Source: Thioalkalivibrio sp. (GTDB lineage: Bacteria > Pseudomonadota > Gammaproteobacteria > Ectothiorhodospirales > Ectothiorhodospiraceae). Taken from it: 33,578 nt of DNA. Location of the stretch: NCBI GenBank assembly GCA_007692435.1, contig RECA01000101.1:1-33578 (forward strand). The letters run 5' to 3'. Under the pieces are notes generated by a model that searched no databases, had not been told where the DNA came from, and saw only the letters and a program-made list of their open reading frames with translations. Both the position numbers and the translations under genes were made by a program. The number at the start of each line of letters is the position of its first letter. The stretch's first letter is position 1. Shown here piece after piece: positions 26,635 through 33,578 of the stretch.

Positions 26635-26895
26635 TTATTCCTCGTGTACGTCGAACTTGCGGTCCAGGGCGTTCATGCGCCAGGCGTAGAAGAAGATCAG
26701 CACGATGAAGGTGTACATCGAACCCTGCTGGGCGAACCAGAAGCCCAGGGGGTAACCTCCGATGCTGAAGGTGTTCAGCGGCTGGGCGAGCAGGATGCCG
26801 AGCCCGAAGGACACGACGAACCAGATCGTCAGAAGTACCGCGAGCAGCCGCAGATTGGCCTTCCAGTAGGCGGCTCTGCTTTCCTCTAGTGTCAT
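26635..26895 (-). CDS. Sodium:solute symporter small subunit (DUF4212)
   Basis: The 86-residue protein has two hydrophobic helices, LLAVLLTIWFVVSFGLGILL and MYTFIVLIFFYAW. Between them lies the DUF4212 signature FSIGGYPLGFWFAQQGS. ATG 26895 follows GGAGAC. The gene ends 7 bases before the large subunit. The two-gene arrangement is standard for VC_2705 symporters, where the small protein is presumed to assist assembly or function of the large one. Confidence 0.92.
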   Translation of the reverse strand: MTLEESRAAYWKANLRLLAVLLTIWFVVSFGLGILLAQPLNTFSIGGYPLGFWFAQQGSMYTFIVLIFFYAWRMNALDRKFDVHEE

Positions 26896-26943
26896 GGGAA
26901 TGTCTCCGTGGTGTTGGTTTTGAAGTTTTCCTCCGACACGCGG

Positions 26944-28818
26944 TCAGAGCTGGTACTGAACCGCAAGCTGACCCTGCAGCTTGCGGGCCTGCCGGAAGGC
27001 CTCCTTCAGCACCCTGGCCTCCAGGGTGCCGAGCTCCTCCGGTCGGATTTGGTTGCTGTCTTCACGGTTCGCGTCCAGCGCCTGCTGCTGGGTGCGCAGC
27101 CGCAGCATCTGCAGGTAGCGCAGCGCGGCGTGATAGTCGCGGACATCGTTCTCGCGCATCACCTCCGCCGAGACCGCCTGGTCCAGGCGGTCGTGGGTGC
27201 GTGTGGCGGGCAGTTCCGCGGCCAGCGCGATCACCCGGGCCCCGTCCACGAAGGGCGTCAGGCCCTGCAGCTTGATGTTGATGCCGTTGGCGCCGCTGCG
27301 GATCTCGCCGAACAGCCCCAGCGGCGGGCGGAAGCTCATCTGGTTGGCCGCCATCTGGCGCCGGAAGCGGCTGTTGAATGCGGTCCTGCGCAGCATCTCC
27401 GAGCGCAGGGCCTCCACCGGATCCCGGTCGCCGTCGATCGCGCGCAGGTCGAAGAAGATCGAGCTCTTCAGCAGGTGTTCCGGCGTCCCCTGGTCGATCC
27501 AGCGCCCGAAGCGCCGCTCCCACTCCGGGCCGCTGAGACAGCAATCCGGGTTGCCCGCCATGATGTCCCCGGGGCAGAGCTCGAAGCCGCACTCGTCCAG
27601 GGCGCGGTTCACCGCCTGCGCGTAGGGGAGGAGGCGTTCGCGCACCGTGTCTTCCTGTCCCTTGTCGCAGCGGAAGAGGATGCCGTTGTCCTGGTCCGTC
27701 TTCAGCGCCTGCTCTTCCCGGGCCTGCGACCCGAAGGCCAGCCAGGTGAACTCGATGCCGTCGATGTCGTGTTCCTGCCGGATCAGCGCCAGCACGCGCC
27801 GGGTGGCGTGGTCGTTGATGCGGGTGATCAGGCGGAGGATCTGGTCCGCCTCGGCCCCCTGGCTGATCACCGCGCCGATCAGCCGCGGCACCTCGCGCAG
27901 GTGGCTGGCGATCGTGGCGACGGTGTCCGCGCGCAGGATGCCCCGGACCAGCCGGTCCAGGGTCAGCGGATGCGAGGTGAGCAGGTCGCGCTCACCCAGC
28001 ACCCCGACCAGGCGCCCGTCGGAGACCACGCAGATGTGCTTCATCCCGTGTTCGGCCATGGTCTCGATGCCCTCGAAGCCCGGGGCCGAGTCCGGCAATG
28101 CAATGGGGTCCGGGGTCATCACCCGGCGCAGCGCGGTATCGAGAGGCAGCTCCTCCAGCGCGACGCGGCCGAGGAGATCGGTCATCGTGAAGATGCCGAC
28201 CGGCCGGCGGTCTTCGTCGACCGCGACGATGGAGCCGACCCGCGCGTCGCGCATTGCGGTCAGCGCCTCGCGCAGCGACGCGTCCGCCGCACAGGTGACC
28301 GGGTCGCGCGCGATGCGGGCCCCCAGCGGGGTGTTCAGCTGGCCGCTGCCGCTGCCGGCGCCGAGGTTGCGCGTCAGCAGTCCCTGGTGCACGCGCTCCA
28401 GCAGGCTCGCCAGGCGTCGGGAGCAGAAATCGCTGAAGATCTGCGACCGGGCCCGCAGGCGGTCGAAGTCCTCGACCGACAGTTCGAGACAGATGGTGTC
28501 CTCGAGCGCGCGATGCACCGTGTGCACCGGACGCCGACCCAGCAGTGCGCCGATCGGGAAGGACTCTCCGGGGACTAGTTCCCAGGCCTTGCCGGAGATC
28601 TGCTCGTCCTCGCTGGGGGTCTCCCCGCGGACGCGACCCTGGCGGATGATGAAGAAGCGCTGCGCGGGCCCGCTGTCCGGATCGGTGATGCGTTCACCGC
28701 TGGCGTAGAACCGCGTCTCCAGCCGGGGCAGCAGGAACTCCAGCGCGTCCGCTTCGATCTGGTCGAACGGAGCGTGCGTGTTCAGGAATTCCCGGGTCGT
28801 GTCGAGCGCGTCGGCCAT
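26944..28818 (-). CDS. cNMP-binding/CBS/DUF294 nucleotidyltransferase-like protein (copy 2)
   Basis: A second DUF294 protein with the same order as copy 1: N-terminal cNMP-binding-like domain (RFFIIRQGRVRGETPSEDEQ), CBS pair (~170-290), nucleotidyltransferase (FGSQAREEQ at ~362, DQDNG) and helical C terminus. It ends 48 bases before the symporter small subunit and starts close to the sigma54 promoter, so it is the first gene of the transporter operon. The frame is open to TTG 28860; ATG 28836 and 28818 are candidates. I chose 28818 (624 residues) because the predicted transcription start near 28845 leaves too short a leader for 28836. It likely senses nucleotide status and modifies the transporter or its partners; this is inferred. 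Confidence 0.88.
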   Translation of the reverse strand: MADALDTTREFLNTHAPFDQIEADALEFLLPRLETRFYASGERITDPDSGPAQRFFIIRQGRVRGETPSEDEQISGKAWELVPGESFPIGALLGRRPVHTVHRALEDTICLELSVEDFDRLRARSQIFSDFCSRRLASLLERVHQGLLTRNLGAGSGSGQLNTPLGARIARDPVTCAADASLREALTAMRDARVGSIVAVDEDRRPVGIFTMTDLLGRVALEELPLDTALRRVMTPDPIALPDSAPGFEGIETMAEHGMKHICVVSDGRLVGVLGERDLLTSHPLTLDRLVRGILRADTVATIASHLREVPRLIGAVISQGAEADQILRLITRINDHATRRVLALIRQEHDIDGIEFTWLAFGSQAREEQALKTDQDNGILFRCDKGQEDTVRERLLPYAQAVNRALDECGFELCPGDIMAGNPDCCLSGPEWERRFGRWIDQGTPEHLLKSSIFFDLRAIDGDRDPVEALRSEMLRRTAFNSRFRRQMAANQMSFRPPLGLFGEIRSGANGINIKLQGLTPFVDGARVIALAAELPATRTHDRLDQAVSAEVMRENDVRDYHAALRYLQMLRLRTQQQALDANREDSNQIRPEELGTLEARVLKEAFRQARKLQGQLAVQYQL

Positions 28819-28855
28819 TGGCTTCCGGAGGGTCATGGCATCGTGCCGACCGTCG

Positions 28856-28871
28856 AGCAAAAATCAAGCCA
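28856..28871 (-). promoter_or_regulatory. Sigma54 (-24/-12) promoter of the DUF294-symporter operon
   Basis: On the - strand TGGCTTGATTTTTGCT matches the consensus TGGCACG-N4-TTGCW at GG, C, G, TTGC and W, with exact GG-N10-GC spacing. The start is predicted near 28845. It lies beside a gene for a sigma54-dependent activator and downstream of clustered activator-like sites. Confidence 0.75.
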
Positions 28872-28934
28872 CGATCCGCGACCCCGCGCGTACAAGGACT
28901 TGCCGCCGGGCGGATACGATCGCGCCCGGCCGGC

Positions 28935-28973
28935 TGTTACATCAGGTAACAGCGGGTGTTACGCAAGGTAACG
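28935..28973. promoter_or_regulatory. Four-half-site upstream activating sequence for a sigma54 activator
   Basis: TGTTAC-N5-GTAACA-N5-TGTTAC-N5-GTAACG gives two 17-bp palindromes with half-sites every 11 bp. The array lies about 90-128 bases upstream of the predicted transcription start, the normal distance for an enhancer-binding protein. The half-sites resemble those I recall for CbrB (TGTTAC/GTAACA). Confidence 0.75.
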
Positions 28974-28983
28974 CCGCGGCATC

Positions 28984-29001
28984 GGGCGGCCCCTGCCGCC
29001 C
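28984..29001 (-). terminator. Hairpin after the response-regulator gene
   Basis: GGGCGGC-AGGG-GCCGCCC on the - strand forms a perfect 7-bp stem six bases past the stop. No T run follows, so termination efficiency is uncertain. Confidence 0.4.
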
Positions 29002-29007
29002 CGGCCC

Positions 29008-30315
29008 TCAGGTCCGCGGCAGGTTCTCGCGCTGGCGGCGCTCCCACAGGGTCTTGCGGCTGATGCCGAGCGCGCGCGCGAGCTCCGTCTCGTTCATGCG
29101 GTGCTGGTTCTCGATCACGAAGCGCCGGAAATACTCGGTCAGGGTCGCGGAGCGGGAGCGGGCCTCGGGCGCCGCGGGGACAAGCCCGAGGTTCTCCCAG
29201 TCGATGCTGTTGTCCTCGGACAGCACCACCGCGCGCTCCAGCGCGTTCTTCAGTTCGCGGACGTTCCCCGGCCAGTCGTAGGCATGCATGCGCCGGCGTG
29301 TCTCCTCGTCCAGCGTCAGCCCCGGGGCGCCGAAGCGCTGTTCCAGTTCCGCGAGGAAATGACTGACCAGGCCGTCCAGGTCGTCCAGGCGTTCCCGCAA
29401 TGGCGGAATGCGCAGTTCGAGCACCCGCAGACGGTAGTAGAGGTCCGCGCGGAATGCGCCGGTATCGATCATCGCCTCGAGGTCCCGGTGGGTCGCCGCC
29501 AGCAGCCGCACATCGACCCGTCTGGCCTGGTTGGCGCCCACTGGCCGGATCTCGCCCTCCTGCAGCACGCGCAGCAGCCGGGCCTGGGCCGCCGGGGCCA
29601 GTTCCCCGATCTCGTCGAGAAACAGCACGCCGCCGTCGGCCGATTCGATCAGGCCGGTGCGGGCCTTGACCGCACCGGTGTACGCCCCCTGGGCGTGTCC
29701 GAAGAGCTCCGCCTCGACCAGCCCCTCCGGGATCGACGCGCAGTTGACCGGAACGAAGGGCTGGCCGGCGCGTGGGCTCAGGGCGTGGATCGCGCAGGCC
29801 GCGACCTCCTTGCCGGTACCCGATTCGCCCCGGATCAGCACCGTCGAGTCGGCGGCGGCGACCTTGCGCATCTGCTGGCGCAGCGTGGCGATCGCCGGAG
29901 ACTCGCCGATGAGCCCCTGCTCCTGCGCGGCAGGCGTTCCGGGCGCGTGCGGACGCCGGTGGTGGGCACTGCTGCGCAGCGCGGCGCGCAGGGTCAGCAA
30001 CAGCGCGTCGTGATCGAAGGGCTTGGCGATGTAGTCGATCGCCCCGGACTTCATCGCCTCCACGGCCGAAGCGACCGAGGCATAGCTGGTCATGATCACG
30101 GTCGGCAGCCGCGGGTATTCGCCGATCAGGGCGGTGCCTTCGCCGTCGGGCAGGCGCAGGTCGGCCAGCAGCAGATCGAAGCCGGTGCGTTCCGCCTGTT
30201 CGCGCGCGCCGGAGAGGTCCTCGGCCAGGGCGACCTCGAAGCCCTGGTGCTCCAGGAACCGGCGCACGGCGCGCCGGATCGCCGCTTCGTCATCGACCAG
30301 AAGGATTCGTGTCAT
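29008..30315 (-). CDS. Sigma54-dependent response regulator, CbrB/NtrC type
   Basis: The 435-residue protein has a receiver domain with acidic pocket VDDE (8-10) and phospho-acceptor D52 (LLLADLRLPDGEG), a AAA+ domain with Walker A GESGTGKE (163-170) and Walker B LFLDEIGEL (231-239), and a C-terminal Fis-type helix-turn-helix (ELARALGISRKTLWERRQR). The sigma54-contact loop reads GAYTGA (210-215), a tolerated variant of GAFTGA. The start overlaps the kinase stop by four bases (ATGA), so the two are coupled. It most likely binds the half-site array at 28935-28973 and activates the adjacent operon. Confidence 0.94.
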   Translation of the reverse strand: MTRILLVDDEAAIRRAVRRFLEHQGFEVALAEDLSGAREQAERTGFDLLLADLRLPDGEGTALIGEYPRLPTVIMTSYASVASAVEAMKSGAIDYIAKPFDHDALLLTLRAALRSSAHHRRPHAPGTPAAQEQGLIGESPAIATLRQQMRKVAAADSTVLIRGESGTGKEVAACAIHALSPRAGQPFVPVNCASIPEGLVEAELFGHAQGAYTGAVKARTGLIESADGGVLFLDEIGELAPAAQARLLRVLQEGEIRPVGANQARRVDVRLLAATHRDLEAMIDTGAFRADLYYRLRVLELRIPPLRERLDDLDGLVSHFLAELEQRFGAPGLTLDEETRRRMHAYDWPGNVRELKNALERAVVLSEDNSIDWENLGLVPAAPEARSRSATLTEYFRRFVIENQHRMNETELARALGISRKTLWERRQRENLPRT

Positions 30316-33242
30316 GTCGGTCTGCCGGTCGGTAGGGTCAGGATGAACTGGGCACCGCCCTCGGTGGCGTTCATGGCGACTAGGCTACCACCATGATCCT
30401 GCACGATGCTGTAGGCGACCGGCAGTCCGAGTCCGGTGCCCTGGCCGGCGGGCTTGGTCGTGAAGAAGGGTTCGAACAGCCGGTCCAGCGTGGATGCGGC
30501 AATCCCCGGTCCCGCATCGTGGATGACGATGCGCACCCGACCGCCCGTCCGGCGTGCCTGGATGTGGATCGCCGCGCCGGGCGGCGAGGCCTGCTCCGCG
30601 TTGGTCAGCAGGTTGATGAAGACCTGCAGCAGCTTCGGCCGCGCACCCAGCAGCGTCTCTCCCTCCAGTCCGCTCAGCTCGTAGCGGATGTCCTTGCGCC
30701 CGGCGAGGCGGGTCAGGCGGATCGCCTCGTCCACCAGGTCGTCGAGCTCGACCGGCTCGAAGCGGTTGCGCGGCGGCGTGTCCGAGTGGGCGAAGGCGAC
30801 CAGCGACTGCACGATGGCATTGATGCGCCGGGTCTGGGCAACGATGTCATCGGCGATGTCGCGGATCTCTCCGGGGTCGTCCTCCAGCGGCAGGGTCTGT
30901 GCGAGCGAGGCGATGCCCGCCAGCGGGTTGCCGATCTCGTGCGCGACACCCGCCGCGAAGCGCCCGATGGACGCGAGCCGGTCGCCGTGGGCCACCTCGT
31001 TCTCCAGCTGCACCCGGGCGGTGACGTCCTCGATCAGGATCACGTAGCCCTCCCGGTGCCCCGCGGTGACCGCCACCGTGGACTTGTGCAGGTTCAGCCG
31101 CCGCGGGCCGTGGCGGGTCTCCAGGTTCAGCTTGTAGAGCTGGCGGTCCTGGCTGTCGAGGAAGGCCTGCAGCAGTCCGCCCCAGGGCCGCTCCAGCCGC
31201 TCGACGAGCTGGCCGACCGCGGCATCCGACCGGATACCCGTGAGTTCGGTCAGCGCCTGATTCCAGCCGGTGATCTCGCCGCCGGGGGTCAGGCTGCACA
31301 CACCCAGCGGCAGTTCGTGCAGGATCTTGCGGTGGAACCGACGCAGCGCATCGAGCTCGGCCGCGAGCCCGGTAAGGGGCAGGCGGGCATCCTCGAGCTG
31401 CTGTTCGATCCGGCGCAGGCTCTCGCCAAGGCTCGAACGGCCGGCGGCATCCAGGCGCAGGTGCTGATCCACGATCATCCGGGCCAGCACCGGGCCGAGC
31501 AGGCCGGAGAGGTTCCGCTCGATGCGCTCGCGCAGCCGCCGCAGATCCCGGCGCGACCGCGTGTGCCGCGGCAGGCCGAGATCATCCAGCGCCCGCTGCA
31601 CCTCGTGCCGGGCGGGCATGCTGCCGAGCGTGGCCGCCAGCTCCGCCTCCATCTCGGGCACGTCGCGCGCCAGCGGCAGGTCGATGGTGGTGTAGATCGG
31701 CTCGCGCGGGCAGCAGAGCCGGCCGGCCTCGACCTCCTGCTCGTTGGGCCGGGACAGCAGCGAGCCGAGGATGAACAGCACGGTATTGGCCCCCAGGCTG
31801 ACCGTGAGCGCAAAGGTCCAGGTGTCGAGGCCGCCACCGGCGACCAGCTCCTGCAGGCGCGGCGCCTGCGGCCAGATGCCGGCATTGCCCAGCAGGGGCG
31901 TGACCAGGCTGAAGAACCAGCCGGTGATGCCCGCGGCAAGTCCGAGCAGGAAGCCGATGCGGGTCGCCCGCGGCCACAGCAGCAGCCCGAAGAGGCCGGG
32001 CAGGAACTGGGCGACGGCGGCGAAGGAGATCAGGCCGAGCTGTGCCAGCCCCTCGATCACCTGCAGCAGGCCGTAGAAGCCGTAGCCCAGGGCGATGATC
32101 AGCACGATCCAGATGCGCCGCCCCCACAGCAGGTTGCGGTACAGGTTCGCCGGCATGCCCTGGCGCTCCCGCAGACTGGCCGGCGGAGAGAGGTAGTTCA
32201 TGCCCATGTTGGCCAGGGCGAGCGTGGTGACGATCATCATCGCGCTTGCCGCGGACAGCCCGCCGATGAAGATCAGCAGTGCCAGCGTTGGAGACTCGAG
32301 CCAGGCGGCCAGCCCCAGGGCGTAGTAGTTGGTCTGCTGGGTGAGGTCGGCCGCCTGGCCGGCCCAGTAGAGCAGCGGCATCGGCAGGTTCAGCAGCAGC
32401 AGGAACAGCGGAAAGGCCCACGCGGCGCGGTTCAGTGCCTCGGGGTTGATGTTCTCCGTGAACAGCATGTGAAACTGCCGCGGCAGCAGGAAGGCGGCGG
32501 CGAAGGCCAGCACCATCAGGCTGGTCCAGCCACCCTCGAGCACCGGCTGGTACAGCGCGGTGACCGCCTCGGGATGCGACTCCAGCCACGCGTCCAGTCC
32601 CCGCAGGCCACCGAAGACCGCGAACAGGGCGATGCCGGCGATGACCAGCAGCGCGACCAGCTTCACCAGCGACTCGAAGGCGATCGCCACCACCAGCCCG
32701 GAGTGTTTCTCCCGCGGCGAGATGTGCCGCGCCCCGAAGAGGATCGCGAACAGCGCGATGGTCGCGGTAAAACTGAGTGCCAGCAGGTGCGGCGGCGTGT
32801 CCGCGGTCAGGACCGCCGCCGACTCGGCGACCGCCTTGATCTGCAGCGCGATGTAGGGAAGGACGCCGGCCAGCATGAACAACGCGACCGTCGGCCCGGT
32901 GAGCCGGCTGCGATAGCGGAAGGCGAACAGGTCGGCCAGCGAGGTCAGCTGATGCTCGCGCGCCAGTGCCAGCATCGGGCGCAGCAGGAAGGGCGTGGCC
33001 GCGAAGGCCAGCGTGACGCCGAGGTAGATCGTCAGGTAGAGATAGCCGTGGGTCTCCAGGAAACCGAGGTTGCCGTAGAAGGTCCAGGAGGTGGCGTAGA
33101 CGCCCAGCGACAGCGTGTACACCCAGGCGTTGCCGGCCATGCCCCCGACCAGGCGGGAGCGCTCGGCGGCGAAGGCGATGCCGAACAGCAGTGCGAGGTA
33201 GACCACCCCGACCGCGTAAACGAGTCCGAGGCTAAGGGTCAC
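30312..33242 (-). CDS. Solute-symporter/sensor histidine kinase fusion, CbrA type
   Basis: The 976-residue protein starts at GTG 33242. Residues ~1-500 are a multi-helix sodium:solute symporter domain (SLGVYATSWTFYGNLGFL and later helices). A soluble STAC-like linker (~510-620), a PAS domain (~640-750), a HisKA domain with H768 (AAGVAHEIGNPLAG) and an HATPase domain (N box INLLTNAEQA, G boxes DAGPGI and GQGTGLGL) follow. This order is that of CbrA and related kinases, which link substrate transport to carbon-source signalling; CbrA takes up histidine in Pseudomonas, but the ligand here is unknown. It is coupled to a small membrane-protein gene upstream by a GTGA overlap and to the response regulator downstream. 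Confidence 0.93.
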   Translation of the reverse strand: MTLSLGLVYAVGVVYLALLFGIAFAAERSRLVGGMAGNAWVYTLSLGVYATSWTFYGNLGFLETHGYLYLTIYLGVTLAFAATPFLLRPMLALAREHQLTSLADLFAFRYRSRLTGPTVALFMLAGVLPYIALQIKAVAESAAVLTADTPPHLLALSFTATIALFAILFGARHISPREKHSGLVVAIAFESLVKLVALLVIAGIALFAVFGGLRGLDAWLESHPEAVTALYQPVLEGGWTSLMVLAFAAAFLLPRQFHMLFTENINPEALNRAAWAFPLFLLLLNLPMPLLYWAGQAADLTQQTNYYALGLAAWLESPTLALLIFIGGLSAASAMMIVTTLALANMGMNYLSPPASLRERQGMPANLYRNLLWGRRIWIVLIIALGYGFYGLLQVIEGLAQLGLISFAAVAQFLPGLFGLLLWPRATRIGFLLGLAAGITGWFFSLVTPLLGNAGIWPQAPRLQELVAGGGLDTWTFALTVSLGANTVLFILGSLLSRPNEQEVEAGRLCCPREPIYTTIDLPLARDVPEMEAELAATLGSMPARHEVQRALDDLGLPRHTRSRRDLRRLRERIERNLSGLLGPVLARMIVDQHLRLDAAGRSSLGESLRRIEQQLEDARLPLTGLAAELDALRRFHRKILHELPLGVCSLTPGGEITGWNQALTELTGIRSDAAVGQLVERLERPWGGLLQAFLDSQDRQLYKLNLETRHGPRRLNLHKSTVAVTAGHREGYVILIEDVTARVQLENEVAHGDRLASIGRFAAGVAHEIGNPLAGIASLAQTLPLEDDPGEIRDIADDIVAQTRRINAIVQSLVAFAHSDTPPRNRFEPVELDDLVDEAIRLTRLAGRKDIRYELSGLEGETLLGARPKLLQVFINLLTNAEQASPPGAAIHIQARRTGGRVRIVIHDAGPGIAASTLDRLFEPFFTTKPAGQGTGLGLPVAYSIVQDHGGSLVAMNATEGGAQFILTLPTGRPT

Positions 33243-33402
33243 GGCGTCCGATCATCGTCAGGGCGATCAGGCCCACGAACACCGCCCAGGCCGCGAAGGG
33301 CCACCACCACGCGGGCGCGATCGCCGCGATCCACACGACCACCGGCGACAGGAACAGCAGCACGCCGATCAGCAGCACCAGCACGCTGGCCGCCTGGCTC
33401 AC
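33232..33402 (-). CDS. Small two-helix membrane protein overlapping the kinase start (CbrX-like)
   Basis: A 56-residue frame opens at GTG 33402 and ends at TAG 33234-33232, eleven bases inside the kinase gene. It reads MSQAASVLVLLIGVLLFLSP, then a VVVWIAAIAP/AWWWPFAAWAVFVGLIALT hydrophobic stretch, and ends IGRRDP. Two transmembrane helices joined by a WWWPF turn with a basic C-terminal tail is a plausible real protein. The overlapping - strand frame at 33239-33421 is Arg/Gly/Ala-rich and looks like a shadow. From memory, Pseudomonas cbrA is preceded by an overlapping small gene, cbrX, translationally coupled to it. This arrangement fits, but sequence similarity to CbrX was not tested. Confidence 0.68.
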   Translation of the reverse strand: MSQAASVLVLLIGVLLFLSPVVVWIAAIAPAWWWPFAAWAVFVGLIALTMIGRRDP

Positions 33403-33497
33403 GGGCGCCCCCGCGCGTCAAGGATCGATCTTCTGTGATGTTTCATCGCTCGTAACCTGGCCAACGATCAAGGCGCTCCGCGCACAGCCCCTGGACT

Positions 33498-33516
33498 TTA
33501 GCGCGAAAGAACACGG
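33498..33516. repeat. 19-base dispersed sequence, copy 2
   Basis: TTAGCGCGAAAGAACACGG differs at two positions from 17715-17733. It lies about 100 bases upstream of the small membrane-protein gene and 34 bases before a palindrome. Confidence 0.45.
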
Positions 33517-33550
33517 TCGGCCGTCTCCTGTGCCCCGTTAGCCATGGAGT

Positions 33551-33568
33551 GCGGGAGCTTGCTCCCGC
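33551..33568. repeat. Palindrome GCGGGAGC-TT-GCTCCCGC
   Basis: A perfect 8-bp inverted repeat near the window end, in the style of the GCGGGAGCTTGCTCCCGC elements frequent between genes of Pseudomonas and relatives. It lies upstream of the kinase operon. Confidence 0.6.
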
Positions 33569-33578
33569 TTTCAATCGC

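Noticed and set aside
33239-33421. 60-codon - strand frame just upstream of the kinase
   Set aside because: Arg/Gly/Ala-rich and not protein-like; the overlapping frame at 33232-33402 gives a convincing two-helix membrane protein.
30393-33455. 1020-codon + strand frame opposite the histidine kinase
   Set aside because: Gln/Arg/Gly-rich low-complexity translation antisense to a well-supported kinase; a composition artefact.
1-33578. CRISPR arrays, tRNA or rRNA genes, transposases, phage genes
   Set aside because: No regular repeat-spacer pattern, tRNA-like cloverleaf, rRNA segment, transposase or phage protein was seen in any frame.

Overview
This is a GC-rich chromosomal window from a gammaproteobacterium, plausibly of the Ectothiorhodospiraceae/Chromatiales type. 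The placement rests on the conserved nusA-infB-rbfA-truB-rpsO-pnp order, on proteins that read closely to gammaproteobacterial families, and on a CbrA/CbrB-like two-component system. The placement is an inference from gene content. No rRNA, tRNA, CRISPR array or insertion-sequence transposase was seen.

Region 1 (1-8161, + strand) holds translation and RNA metabolism genes: the 3' part of nusA, then infB, rbfA, truB, rpsO and pnp. The rpsO leader carries a strong GC-rich stem-loop, a candidate site for S15 autoregulation. A hairpin follows pnp, and then comes a PmtA-like phospholipid/SAM methyltransferase.

Region 2 (8362-18707) is a predicted peptide-modification module in two sets. Set one is a circularly permuted ATP-grasp protein, an alpha-E protein and a 1115-residue transglutaminase-like/DUF2126 protein. 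Set two is an ATP-grasp/alpha-E fusion and a second transglutaminase-like protein. All five are on the + strand and closely spaced. Facing them is an Anbu-type, proteasome-like Ntn-hydrolase with its own sigma70-like promoter and an operator-like inverted repeat. From family knowledge, such clusters are predicted to synthesise a peptide or peptide tag and process or degrade it, but the product is unknown. Two copies of a 25-bp REP-like palindrome lie in opposite orientation on either side of the module, and a long inverted-repeat element sits between the convergent operons.

Region 3 (18857-33402, all - strand) looks like an acetate/carboxylate uptake and activation locus with its own regulators. 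Read in the direction of transcription, it has a 56-residue CbrX-like membrane protein, a solute-symporter/histidine-kinase fusion, and a sigma54-dependent response regulator. A control region follows, with four TGTTAC/GTAAC half-sites at 11-bp steps and a well-formed -24/-12 promoter. After it come a cNMP-binding/CBS/DUF294 protein, the small and large subunits of a VC_2705-type sodium:solute symporter, and a clear intrinsic terminator. Then follow a second DUF294 protein translationally coupled to a DnaQ-type exonuclease, acetyl-CoA synthetase, and a periplasmic rhodanese-like protein. The simplest model is that the kinase/regulator pair senses a transported carbon source and drives the symporter operon through sigma54. 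The DUF294 proteins may adjust transport or Acs activity post-translationally.
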